From Zygnema cylindricum (lineage: Eukaryota; Streptophyta; Zygnematophyceae; Zygnematales; Zygnemataceae), in the NCBI GenBank assembly GCA_037447655.1, contig JBBHKE010000879.1:115654-179653 (forward strand): DNA of 64,000 nucleotides. The letters are read 5' to 3'. Below the pieces are notes generated by a model. The model did no database searches and had not been told where the DNA came from. It saw only the letters and a list, made by a program, of their open reading frames with translations. The first letter of the stretch is position 1. Each line of letters opens with the position of its first letter. Both the position numbers and the translations under genes were made by a program. This document shows positions 1 to 10,740 of this stretch, in pieces.

Positions 1-185
1 TCTAAGAGCTTTTTGGGATGTTTGAAGGATTTTGTACTGTGATTTGTTTGTATTGCTTCAGACCTCGAAGATTTCCTCAGGTGGTTGTTTTTTTCTAGTC
101 CCACATTTGTTTCTGGATAACAATGATGTAATAAATGTTTTTCGACTGTGTAGAGGATTTATTTTTTTGGGTTTCCTTTTACCAG

Positions 186-3100
186 GTATATGGTGTGCAT
201 ATGAACGGCTTTGTCCGCACGGAAAACGGAGAACTGAATTTATGGGTAGCCCGTAGAAGCCTCTCTAAACCCACTTTTCCGGGAAAACTGGACCACCTTG
301 TGGCTGGGGGACAGGTGAGTTAAACACCTTTATTTTACTCCTTTCAATGTAATCTTTTTTGAATTCACTTTTTTCTTCTTCTCTCCCTTTCCCTCCTCTT
401 TTTTGGTTGGTTTTCCATTTTCTTTCTCCTTTTTTCACTTTTTTTTTCGTTTTTTCCCACTTTTTTATTGCTACAGGTTTGCAAACACTTTATTTTGGCA
501 TCGAGGTCGTTTTATAAGGCTTTGTCTGTCAAGTAAAGTGTCACTAAATTATGTTTCATAGTTATTATTCTTCATCTGGACATCACAGAACGTGATAAAG
601 TTAAAAAAAAATGTGAAAATTGTGATAGTATTCAAAAGAGATGGTTTCATCTTCTTCCTCCTTTAAATTTTCTCCTCTCCCTATCTTTCTTTAAATTGGC
701 CTATCGTGGATAATTTATATCTCGGCTTTCAATCTATTTACGCCAAATACAAAAAATGATACCATACCAATGTATCTTTCTCTGTAGTTGATCTGGTCTA
801 CCAATAATCTTGAGTTTCAAAATTTCGGCTATTTGACTTTTATAAGTGTGGGCCACAGTATTTTTTGAAAGGAAACTTAGATATTATGAGTTTTTTAGAT
901 TTTTCTTTTTCCTAAGGAAATGGAAAAAAAATGTAAACGTGGGTAAACGTGGACCATTGACCTAGCTTTTGATAGGATAAAAAACCACACAAGTACAAGC
1001 CACAGCAAAGAAATGCACGCAGAAGCACTCAATAAAATGCTCTCACTTGACATCATAAGAGGGAGATCTCGGGAAAATATCAACATATTTAAAAATCGAA
1101 GTTGTGCAAGGCTTCTCTCTCACCTCTCCTCCTCTCGATCCACATTGTGAGTCCATCCACGGTCCAATGGACTTTAAAAATGGGCGTCATTTTTTACAGT
1201 AAATAGTGTGGATTCAAAGGTCACGAGAATTAGTTGATTTTTCAGATACACCGAAAAAGTTAAAAGAGGGTCTGATGGGTTGCAAAAATCTTGGTGTTCC
1301 AAAACTCTCGGTTTTGCAAAATCTATTGTCGTTTGAAACTACATTGGACCACACTAATCCATTTCCAAGGTGAAAACAGAAAAAATTGTAATATCGATCC
1401 ATAGTTCCTTTAAGATTTGCTTGAAAACAATTCAAAAAACAAATTCAAAAAACAATGGAAACAAAGCATCACTTCATCCGGTTGTGAAAACTCGAGAGCG
1501 GGAAAACTGAAAAACTGAAAAACTGAAAAACTGAAAACCTGATCCGACGCTCAAAAAACTTGAAAAAAAAAGAAGAATTTGACATGTTTAAGCCCGAAAA
1601 ACTCAAAAAGGTGTAATATAGAGATGTAATAATAACCCTAAACCGTATTTAGTGTGGGTGCAGTGCAGCCTCATGGGTTAAGCTGTGAGGAGAATGTGGT
1701 GAAGGAGTGCGACGAAGAGGCGGGGATCCCTAACAATTTGGCGAAAAGGTATGAAAGGATTGTGGGGATAGAGGGGAAGGGAGGGGAGGGTAGGGATATG
1801 CAGGGTATGCATGCATATGTAAACAGAACGGGAAGGAGACAGGGAGAGGGGGGAGGGGGGAGAGAAAGAGGGGGGGAGGGGAGGGGAAGGGGGAGGGGAG
1901 GGGAAGGGGGAGGGAGAGGGGGAGAGGGAGGGGGAGAGGGAGAAGGAGAAAGGGAGAAAGGGGGGGGGGGAGGGGAGGAGAGGGGGGAGAGAGAGCAAGG
2001 GAGAGAAGGGAGGGGGGGGGGGGAGAGGGAGAAAGAGAGAGAAAGGAGAAGAGGACAGGGGGAAGATGGGGATGTGAGGGAGATGGGGAAGAGGAGGGGG
2101 GGTAATTGGAGGAGATGAGAGAGAGGAGGCAGGAAGAGGGTGTAGAGGAGGTGGGGTTGGACGAGGGGGGGAGGGGGGGAAGTGGAGGGGAGGGGGAGGG
2201 GGAGGCGTGTTGGAGAACTGTCCACTTTGGACTCCACACGTGTTTGTCGCGCTGTAAGCTGGTTTGCCAGTGCGCCGCTAATCGCCGTATAAATTCGGTA
2301 TTAGGCGCTTGCGTACATATCGGCCGGGTAGCTCAGTTGGTAGAGCTAGTGTACGGTTTGCACAGGTCCCGGGTTCGATCCCCGGCTTGGCCATTTTCCA
2401 AAGTTAACACTTTGGCGCCCTAGCGATTAGTTGAATATCGCCGATTTCTAACAAGGCGGAGGGGGAGGCGGAGGGGGCCTGACAGATGGACAAACCATAG
2501 ATACACTGTGTCACGCATACATAAAATTCTCTTTAGTTAATAAAAGCTGTGATAGAAAGAACCCAGCGACATTTGCAAAATACTGCAGTGGACGACATAA
2601 AAAAGTTAGTCAAAAAGTTAATCAAAAGTTGATGAAAAAGTTAATAAAAAAGGTAATAAAAGCTATTCAGAAAGTTAATCAACAAGAAAGTTGATCAAAA
2701 AGTTAATCAAAAAGTCAATCAAAGCGTTAGTAAAAACGTTCATCCAAAAGTGCATCAAAAAGTTAATCAAAAGGTTGGTAGGACCTGTCAAGGTCATGAA
2801 TTGTGATCTGATGTTTCACTTCTCTCGTCAACCATAACTTTTGTTTTTAAGTCAATTAGGTAAATTGATGATTTATTATGCTGGTGGTCCCTGTGCTTCA
2901 TATGGATTACTTAAGCTGATTTGGAGCCCTATCAGTTGGACCAGGGGAGGCCCCATTTACCAAATAAAACTTATCCCTCTTCCTTCCTCCTGTCCCTCCT
3001 GTCCCTCCCGCCTCCTCGTCCATTCTCTTCTTCCTCTCTTGCTGTCCCTTGTGTCTCTCTTTCCTCCTCCTCCATTCTCTCCCAGGGCTGTTCCTGTAGG

Positions 3101-4498
3101 GGCTGTGAGCTATGAGTCAGTGGTGGGATCTACACTAAAAAGGGACGTCTTGTTTTGCTATGATCTGGAGCTTCCCCGTGATTTCGTTCCCTACAATAAA
3201 GGTTTGTGAGAGATAAAGCTGAAAATACATGTTTTGTAATGTTTAAAAATGAGGGAATGTCAAACAGAGTGGTAGGAAATACGAGGAACCTTTTGTCGAT
3301 TTGTATTTGGTTGTTTTCAAATATTTGCAGTTACGTTGGTGGTACTTCCAAATGATAAATAAGAAGATATATTGGACTCAATATATTCCACATTGCTTCT
3401 GGGTAAAAATCACTTTGCCTCTTTTTCTCTATTGCACTATTTGCTGTTCTTTGGAAACTAAATCTTAAGAAATGTCATTTTTAAAAATGAACTTATAGGT
3501 TTCTTTTTTTTTCCGTTCCTTTTTTTTCCTTTCTTCTTTATTCTTTTTTCTTTTGTCTTTTTTCTTTCTTCTTTTTTCTTCTTCTTTTTTTTTTGCTTGT
3601 GAATAGATGGAGAGGTTGATTCTTTCGTGCTGCTTCCTTTGGATAAGGTTGTAGACATTATTAACAAGACGACGGACTATAAACCAAATTGTGCCTTGGT
3701 TGTTATCGACTTCCTTGTGAGACATGGGTAAGTAATAGCCAGTAAGACGTTTGCTGTGTCTTTTAGTTAGGTTAGTATTCAGTTTCTTGTTCCGATCAGG
3801 TTTTTGTTTAGTTTTTGTTTAGTTGTTATCCAGCAGATACAGTTTTGTTCGTAGTTGCTGATTTTTTTTCTTTCCTTTGTTTTTTTGTTCATTTTTTGGT
3901 CAAACTTTTATCCTATTTCTGTTCAATTTGTGTTATTTTCCAGTTCGGGTTTTCACTGTTTCGGATTAGGTTTTCTGATCACTCGATACTTAGTTTTTAT
4001 AACTGTTCGGTTTACTTAGTTTTTAAAACTGTTCGGTTTTCGCCTCATTTTTTATCAGTTTCTCTTCAAATTTTTGTCCAGTAATTAGTTCAGTTTTTCA
4101 AACTGTTTGGTCTTCACCTGGTCTTTTATCACCTGGTTTCTCGTTAATTTTTTATTCAGTATTAGTCCAATTCTTAAGGAATCCTTGTGCAAAGTGTTCT
4201 GTCTCTTGTCGACATTTTTTTAAGGCCCTGTTAAGTTATCATTTGGTTTTTAATCACGTCCACCGGTGGAAATTTTTTCCCCAGGTTTTTTCTTCTTGGG
4301 CGTGACTAAATTACCATGCCAATTTCTCAGTTCTTTGCGATTCTCTTTCCTTTCGATTTGTTTTTGTTCTGTGTTTTGTTTATTGTAACTTTATTCTGGT
4401 TTTTTTTTGTCTATCCATTTTTTTTCAGGTTGGTGACTCCAGAGCAACGTGGATATCTTGAACTGATTCGCTCTTTGAGACTCGGGGACTGTTCGTGA
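186..4498 (+). CDS. Nudix hydrolase, NUDT20/24-like (5' end outside window)
   Basis: Spliced exons 186-314, 1669-1748, 3086-3201, 3607-3727 and 4429-4498 (stop TGA) join in consistent phase to give the last 171 residues. The order of conserved blocks matches plant NUDT20/24 and yeast YJR142W: YGVHMNGFV, then SKPTFPGKLDHLVAGG, then KECDEEAGI (the REUXEEXGU half of the Nudix box, residues 55-63 of this fragment), KRDVLFCYDLELP, DGEVDSF, and the family-typical end LRLGDCS. The first glutamate of the classical Nudix box is replaced by a hydrophobic residue, as I recall for the whole family. Known family role: hydrolysis of damaged thiamine diphosphates (oxy- and oxo-thiamine forms) to monophosphates, often in plastids. 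The N-terminal DUF4743 region and any transit peptide lie upstream of the window. Intron 2 (1749-3085) carries a polypurine tract and a tRNA-like repeat. Confidence 0.9.
1499..1541. repeat. Short tandem repeat, 8-bp unit
   Basis: About five copies of the unit GAAAAACT lie in intron 1 of the Nudix gene. The rest of that intron (315-1668) is AT-rich, and I recognise no other feature in it. Confidence 0.7.
1757..2210. repeat. Polypurine (GGGAGA-type) tract in Nudix intron 2
   Basis: About 450 bases are almost purely A and G on the + strand, with many GGGG runs and units such as GGGGAGG and GGGAGAGAG. Long open frames on both strands here encode only low-complexity Gly/Glu/Arg or Pro/Ser/Leu and are artefacts of composition. 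The tract lies inside an intron, so the pre-mRNA would be G-rich and might fold into quadruplexes. That last point is inference. Confidence 0.85.
2210..2449 (+). repeat. tRNA-like structured repeat, copy 1
   Basis: This roughly 240-bp unit recurs at 34337-34578 and 34643-34886. It contains a 5' hairpin (GTCCA-CTT-TGGAC, closed by GGAG/CTCC), a second hairpin at about 2272-2308 (GCGCC...GGCGC with TAAT/ATTA), a tRNA-like domain (2322-2393) and a third hairpin (CCAAAGT-TAAC-ACTTTGG, 2398-2415). Copies share the whole unit, not only the tRNA part. No poly-A tail or clear target duplication is visible. It could be an unusual tRNA-related SINE or a transcribed non-coding RNA family. It lies in sense orientation inside Nudix intron 2. 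Confidence 0.8.
2322..2393 (+). tRNA. tRNA-like domain (probably not a decoding tRNA)
   Basis: It folds as a tRNA: acceptor GGCCGGG with CTTGGCC plus discriminator A, D-arm GCTC/GAGC, and T-arm CCGGG-TTCGATC-CCCGG. Pol III A-box-like (TAGCTCAGTTGG) and B-box-like (GGTTCGATCCC) sequences are present. The anticodon stem is weak (GTG/CAC plus a wobble), and position 33 of the loop would be C instead of the near-universal U. Decoding function is therefore doubtful. It is the best preserved of three copies and sits inside a larger repeat. Confidence 0.4.
2600..2776. repeat. Tandem repeat, unit about AAAAAGTTAATC
   Basis: Imperfect 11-13-bp units related to AAAAAGTTAATC repeat about a dozen times in Nudix intron 2, between the tRNA-like repeat and exon 3. 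Confidence 0.8.
2982..3083 (+). promoter_or_regulatory. Extended polypyrimidine tract before Nudix exon 3 acceptor
   Basis: About 100 bases rich in CCTCC/CTCTT run straight into the CCCAG acceptor at 3085. It is much longer than a normal plant polypyrimidine tract. Similar tracts precede acceptors at 3606, 21906, 48973 and 59343. Confidence 0.6.
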
Positions 4499-6254
4499 TT
4501 TCTTGGTTCCACACTTCATAAATCGAAAAATGATACTTGTACATTTTGTTTCTTTTTATTTTTTTGTATTTATTGCATTTGAGACCATCTTTTTCTTTCT
4601 TATCTAAAGTTAACTTTATTCCGGTTTTTTTGCTAGGAACCCAATTTGAGTGCAGTATTACGGGAATCTTGGTTTTTGGTTGTTAGCTATTCATAGTTTT
4701 CCGTTTTTAGTGTTGTCCATTTCAGGATTTTAAAAGTTCCATCAGATGCTTAATGTTTTTTTTTTGCAATAAATGTAAGAGAATTACCCTTTTTATCAGT
4801 GCCTGACGTGAATTATAGACCAGTATGTAGTAAGTTAGTGACTCGAAAAACGTGAAAGTACATAATTTTCGGGAATTTCACTTATGCTGTCCACTGTTCA
4901 TGACCAGTGTTCAAAGAGCTATGCTCAATGTCTGGTACACAAGATCAGATTTCTGTTGACCATATCTTTTTATCCATTTCAGCGCGCGTTTCCAAATATG
5001 CACGCGTTTCCAAATATTCACGCGTTGCCAAACTTTTAATGTATGAAGTCCAGGGTCCAATCTCCAATATCCAATCTCCAGTATCCAATGTTCAATATCC
5101 AATGTCCAATATCCAATGTCTAGTATCCAATCTCTAATATCCAATGTCCAATGTCCAATGCCCAATATCCAATGTCCAATATCCAATGTCCAATATCCAA
5201 TGTCCAGTATCCAATATCCAATGTCCAGTATCCAATATCCAATGTCCAATGCCTAATATCCTGCCCACTATCCAATCCATTTTCCAATGTCCAATATCCA
5301 ATGTCCAATGTCCAATGCTCATTATCCAATGCCCAATATCCAAAGTCCAATGGCCAATGTCTAATGTCAATTTTTTCATGTCCAATGTCCAGCTTCACGT
5401 GTCCAAAGCATTAGAATGAGAAGTTGGGTAACTCATTGAATCAATATGTGAATATGCATCAGAACATAGAATTGGTACTCTACAATTATTGTGGAATTTT
5501 AGAGGGGAGAGGGGAGAGGATACAGGGAGGGAGACACACATTTTGCTTAAATTGTCCATTTGGTTATGCCAAGGAATTTTTTATGTTGGCAATGAAACTT
5601 TTTGGTAGGAGTAGGGAAGCATATCGCATTGCATCGACACTCGATTGATTGAGAATCCAATGAAAGTCTTCCTCTCTTTCTCTCCCTCGCTTCCCCCCTC
5701 CCTCTCCCTCCCTCTCCCTCTCCCTCTCCTTCTCTCCCTCTCCCTCTTCCCCTCTCCCTCTCCCATTTCCTATCCTTCTTACCTTTCCATCTCTCTGGGC
5801 CCTCCCATACATAACGGTATCAAACATTGATTCTATGCAGCATGTAGACAAGCGCAATTACTGGACTTAAAAGAATAAGTAACCTGTGGTAGGTGTTTTC
5901 CATTTCTCGCTACACTTTTCTTCCAAATCCACAACCTCAGCCGAACATTCGATATTTGACCGTTTTGCAGTCAATGTAGCATCATCCACATTGGTCGGTT
6001 AATTAAAATAATCTGGATTTGGATTTGGGTTGGGCTTGGTATGGAATTAATAATAATAAGTTTATAACCCATTTGATAGCGCCAATCATATTGTGATGGA
6101 AATGAGCGACGTGTGGAAATTCTTCACACGAGTCATCGACAATTCCGATTTGGTCCGATCTTTTTTTTTTGTAGCCATTCTTTGAACGTAAGAGCGACAG
6201 TATTTTATTTGGTATTCGGTGTTTTCGTAGTAGTTGTATGAGCATTGATTTTTA
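4499..6254. other. Intergenic region after the Nudix gene
   Basis: No gene is recognised. It holds AT-rich sequence, the heptamer satellite (5050-5405) and a CT-rich tract at about 5660-5770. Open frames across the CT tract are composition artefacts. Confidence 0.6.
5050..5405. repeat. Heptamer satellite (TCCAATA/TCCAATG)n
   Basis: About 50 units of the 7-mer TCCAATR form a 355-bp array. Because seven is not a multiple of three, every frame cycles through the same seven codons, giving period-7 peptides such as SNVQCPI on + and WTLDIGY on -. Open frames on both strands are explained by this and are not taken as genes. Confidence 0.9.
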
Positions 6255-6650
6255 TTGTTTCCTTCCATTCGCTCAAAGCACCAGTTTTGTTGTCGTTTTG
6301 TTGTACTGCCTTTGATACTATATCGATTGAAGGAGCGTGATTATGCCCACCGGGACCCTATGGATGACTTTATTTCGATGGCGGTCGAGATCTTTGGTTG
6401 TCTGGGTGTTGCAATGGACGAGTTTCTCCGTACTTGCGCTCGACGTGCTTTCGAGCGCCGAGGACCAGGGAGCCCTCCTCCTTCGGTCCTTACTTCTTTT
6501 TATCGTCAACGCTTATCTGTGGCTTTACAACGAGTGCAAGCTTCTATTCTCCTCCGATCGGCTGTTGCAGCTATCGATCGTCGCCGGGTTCCGGAACTCC
6601 CTCGACGTGCTCCCCCGGGATGGGGGGACTTACAGGGTTGCTTTTCGTAG
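6255..6650 (+). pseudogene. Retroelement-like coding remnant
   Basis: A stretch that looks richer in GC than its surroundings, about 6330-6650, keeps one frame open with protein-like composition: DPMDDFISMAVEIFGCLGVA, then SVLTSFYRQRLSVALQRVQA, then SILLRSAVAA. This resembles, from memory, the C-terminal segment of reverse-transcriptase polyproteins predicted in moss and algal genomes. The following 200 bases resemble a non-coding 3' tail. No reverse-transcriptase motif (YxDD) is present, so at most a 3' fragment survives. The family assignment is tentative. Confidence 0.4.
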
Positions 6651-7085
6651 TTATTTAATTAGGTTGGGGTTGGGGTTGTAGTTTTGGCTTTGTCAATTGT
6701 CGTGCTTTTCATTTTGAGTTTGGGTGCTTTTATTTTCCTGGTTGTTGTTTTCTTTTTGTTTTTATTTTTGTTGTGCTCTGGTAGTTTTTCAGTTTCGGCC
6801 ATGCCACCCTTTTTGTACCCCCGGACTCAGATGGTTTACCATCGTGCATTTTAATATATCCCGCGTGTTATTAAAACAGGTTAGGAATAGTTTTAGATCC
6901 CATCGCAAATAATTTTAGATCCCATCGTTCTTCCTCTTCATCTAACAAGCTAGGCCTTTGACTTCCGTGACAACCTAACCCACACCAAATTCAAAATCCT
7001 CGACTGTTTGTTATTCGTCTCCCTTTTGAGGAAAATCTGTTTTTTTTCGAGCGATTTCATAAACAAACCGAAAGCGGTCTACTCT
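6651..7085. other. Possible 3' tail of the retroelement remnant and spacer
   Basis: T-rich sequence follows the coding remnant. A small direct repeat (TTTTAGATCCCATCG, about 6891-6926) is present. No other feature is recognised. Confidence 0.35.
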
Positions 7086-7093
7086 GTCTCTAC

Positions 7094-7493
7094 TAGTGTT
7101 GGGTATCGGGTAAATTCATATCTCGATAATTTCGATATTCGATATATCGAATATCGATCAAGCATATTCCTCGATATATCGTACCGGGACCAACATAAAT
7201 TATTGCGATATATATCGCAAAAAATGGGTGTCCGTACAGTCGAAGAACGGAAAATCATACGGATACCCCCCCCCCCCCCCCCCCCGGGCGCGGCGCAGGG
7301 GGGGGGGGGGTGTGGCGGGGTGGGGGTTATGAGAAAAAAATTGGGAAAAAAAAAAAAATCCGGAAGAAAAACAAATCGCATAAATATCCGGATATTTAGC
7401 TTCTAGGTACATGGATTCAATATATCGATTATCGGATACCTAAAATTCGATATATATCGAATATCGGCAATAGGTCTTCGATACCCAACACTA
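7094..7493. mobile_element. hAT-type miniature element, short form, copy 1
   Basis: 400 bp with terminal inverted repeats TAGTGTTGGGTATCG / CGATACCCAACACTA, flanked by 8-bp target duplications GTCTCTAC (7086-7093) and GTCTTTAC (7494-7501, one mismatch). An 8-bp target site is the hallmark of the hAT superfamily. The body is rich in ATATCGAT-type short palindromes. The centre carries a long C run followed by a long G run (7266-7326) that could fold back. It has no transposase, so it is non-autonomous. A close relative lies at 38984-39345. Confidence 0.88.
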
Positions 7494-7501
7494 GTCTTTA
7501 C

Positions 7502-9346
7502 ACTCAAGAGTTTCTTTTTCTTCTTCTCTAGCCTCCATTTCTGTTTCTCACATTAAAAGTTATCTAGAACTCTAGAACTTTATAACTTTTTTTTTTTTTT
7601 GCTTATTTGTTTGAATATTGTTTTATTGAATTAACCAAGCTGGCGACAACCCTAAATTAGAGATTGATCGATAGGCATAGCAATAGATTTATAGCCAATG
7701 CCTAACCAAATAGATACAATTAGAAATAAAGTTGTAGCTACTTGTCTTGGGAATACGTTTTGGAACTTAACATTTTCCAAAAAAGGAACAGTAAATGAGC
7801 CTTCCTCTCCGACTAAGTCAAATGATTATAAAAAAGAAGAGGTCGAATAAAAGAGCGAAGATTGTGTGAGTGGCTATATATGAACAGAAGCTTAACTCCT
7901 CCCTTTGATAAGAAAAAACTTCAAATGGGGGCATGCGGGAGCTCTGAGGTGCTCAAATCCTGGAAGGGGGTTCCAAAAAATTGTAGGGAATTTTTTTTCG
8001 ACATTCCCAAAATTAGTGTAGGTAAAGATGGTTAAGGCTAGGAAGATGCAAACAAACTCTCTCGGTTGTCAATTTTGGGTGATGGAGAAGCACAATTTGC
8101 ATAATACTAATATCCTTTTGGAGGAGTTTCCATGTTTTTTTACTTTGAAAGTGACTCTATGACGCTTTTAAGGTGAACTCCTACCTCCAAGCCTATTTAT
8201 ACCATGTTTTATGTCTCTTCTAACCATTTTTAAAAGAACTTTTAGGGCTGTAAAATGACAGATCTAATGTGGTAAGAACTAGGCACCGAGTCCTTTCGAC
8301 TTTATATCTAGAATTAGTAGAATGGATACAAAGTGTACTCAAAAAGACAAAAAGTCATCCAAAAATAGCAATAAAAGGGGAAAGATAAAAAGAGGAGACA
8401 CATCCAATGAATTGAACTTAAAAAATTTTAGCATATAAAAAGCTATTCCCAACAAAATAAAAAACACAACTGAAAAACAAAACTGAAAAAACAACTAGTA
8501 CATCGATAGATTTGGAAATGTGGGTGTCTTGAAATCACTAAATCTAACCAATATAATTCCAACTGACTCCAACAAAGCCCCCACGAGGTTGGAAGTGATA
8601 AAAAGAGAAAGAACACCAGAGCCTTATAAAGGCAAAGGGATTAAGCGTAAGGGCGAATACTTACAGAGAAAAAGAAGGTAAAAACGGTTATTTTCGAGTA
8701 AGTTACACGACAAATCTCTCCACCCCAAGTCCAAAGGTCGACAGGTCCATTCTTTACCACTATCTTTCAAGGCCTCAAAAATCAACAACAATCTTTCCCA
8801 CCCGAGGTATCCCCGCGCTACCAAATACGGTATGAAATTCAAAAAAAAACAGCATCATAGCAAAAAAGAGATGAAAAAAAAGAGAAAAGATGAAGACGAT
8901 TCAAATCTTAAACATTTGGATTTAACAAGAGATACAAAAATGAAAAGGAAGTTTGTCTTTGGCAACCCCAACAAACAAAATAGTCAAAACAAAGACCTTT
9001 GACCAATAATGGAAATCACCTAATGAACCCGAAACAAAAAGGCAAATCCTTTGGACTGTAGCTAAGAGCATCTGTGACCGAGGGTACATAATTCCCAACC
9101 CTACAAAGCAACAAGTTAGAAGATGCTAAAAGATTTTACAAGATGCCAACGAATGCCAAATACACAACCAAAACGATACTCAAGAAGGACTAAAATGTCA
9201 ACGACATAAATCTTGCTAACCTGAACTCATAGATCATATGCATGATACCTTTTGGAAAGTGTTTCGCAAAAGATATCTATCAATATAAAATACACTAAAT
9301 GTGGCCTAGCCGTCACTACTTTTTGACCTGCCAAAGTTACCAATAC
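7502..9346. other. Unassigned AT-rich region
   Basis: About 1.8 kb with no convincing coding frame. The longest minus-strand frame (8624-8842) has no recognisable motif. It may be decayed transposon sequence. Confidence 0.4.
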
Positions 9347-10482
9347 CTATCATTATTACCAACTTTGACGGCCATCAATACTGAAGTGAATTTGGCGAAC
9401 TAAAGTGTTATCTACTCATCTTAGAAAATTATATCAAGTATTTGTTTTCAGGTCCTAACTCAAAAGTACGGAGCCATCATTGTCCCTCAAATATTACTAC
9501 TTATACCCTTCCGACACAACCTGGAGGAACTCCCGACGCTGGTAAAAAAATAGCAAAGGACGAAAATAATGCTCGATAGGTAGCAAACGGAATCATGCAT
9601 GATGGTTGTTACGCAAAGCTGCGGATCTACATCTCGGAAATAGGAACACATAAAAGGCGATATAACATAAAGAACTCGAATTTGTAAAGCACACATGCAC
9701 GGTTAGCCACGGTCGTTATGTTAGATGATGGGCATGTTCTAGTCACAGTAGTCAAGCAACAAATCTGAACTAACCTTTCTATAGAATCGGGGCCTCTTTT
9801 TGTGTCCTCGAAACATTCCTTTCACTTAGGTCCTTCCGCTACGTAAATATACGCCACAGTATATCAAAATATCATCTCACACTCTCCACGAAACTATGAT
9901 TTCTAGAGCTCTCGCCTATCCACCCATGCCTCCAACTAGGAGGACATATATCAAGCCCGACCATATTGCTCATATAGAAAGATAAATGAGGTTCATAACC
10001 ATTGGAACACAAATAAGAATCCATAGCTATACGAGGATGATCGAGCTTGGCATCCGTCTAGCTTCCGGAAGAATCGACAGGCAAGATACAGCTCAAGTTT
10101 TTTTTTGTTTCCTAGAGAAGCTCCATAGTTAATGACAAATATATTATTATATTATTTTTATATAACATTTTAGCGCATGGACCTAAGCAGATAGTTGAGG
10201 GAGGGAGGGAGGGAGGGAGGGAGGGAGGGAGGGGAATCGTCCAGGAGACACGACATGGCCACAGCAGGTAGTTCAAACATATTTCTTGGCTTTTGTAACA
10301 CAACCTTGTCCATAGCCAGCATTCTAGCCAATATTATTCAATTGGATTCTTTGCATGTGTGAATTCGTTTATTTCTGGACGTTATGGTGTTGTATATGTG
10401 TTCTCATTGCAAGCATGCAGCTTCATAGCTTCAGGTTCGGAAGTACCAGAAAGGCAGATCCGAAGCTATCCATGATGACTCA
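9347..10482. repeat. 1.1-kb direct duplication, copy 1 (empty site)
   Basis: Collinear with 11829-13151 at high identity. It keeps the uninterrupted sequence GATAGGTAGCAAACGG near 9575-9590, where copy 2 carries a MITE. It ends with a GGGA tandem array (about 10199-10232) and the shared block ending in CATGATGACTCA. No TG...CA LTR ends, primer-binding site or polypurine tract was seen, so an LTR retrotransposon is not supported. A segmental duplication or two insertions of one repeat is more likely. Confidence 0.85.
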
Positions 10483-10740
10483 TAGCCTATTCCCACCGGA
10501 AAAAAAAACACTTCCGCAACAGACGGACGTTCGAATAATGTACGGATTTCCGAGCACCGACTTTGTAGATTTCGGAAGTTCTCGGAAAGCCGTACAAATG
10601 ACCTTGCTCAAAATATTGCGCGATGTAGAAGTAGGGTAAAAGTATCGTATTTCTGTGAATCAGACCAACGGTAACCCGAAAAGCTGACTAAGCAAACACA
10701 GCATTCGAACAGCTATTTCGTTGTTCCCGCGCGAAAAAAT

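Noticed and set aside
32-185. An additional upstream exon of the Nudix gene
   Set aside because: No frame before 186 matches the family segment that should precede YGVHMNG. This stretch reads as intron.
1654-2239. Long open frames on both strands across the polypurine tract
   Set aside because: They are almost pure Gly/Glu/Arg or Pro/Ser/Leu, arise from base composition and lie inside an intron of the Nudix gene.
2322-2393. A functional decoding tRNA gene
   Set aside because: The anticodon loop lacks U33, the anticodon stem is weak, and the domain is embedded in a repeat shared by two clearly degraded copies.
4911-5419. Six overlapping open frames with repeated SNVQ or WTLDIG peptides
   Set aside because: They are a mathematical consequence of a 7-bp tandem repeat, with no start context or non-repeat domain.
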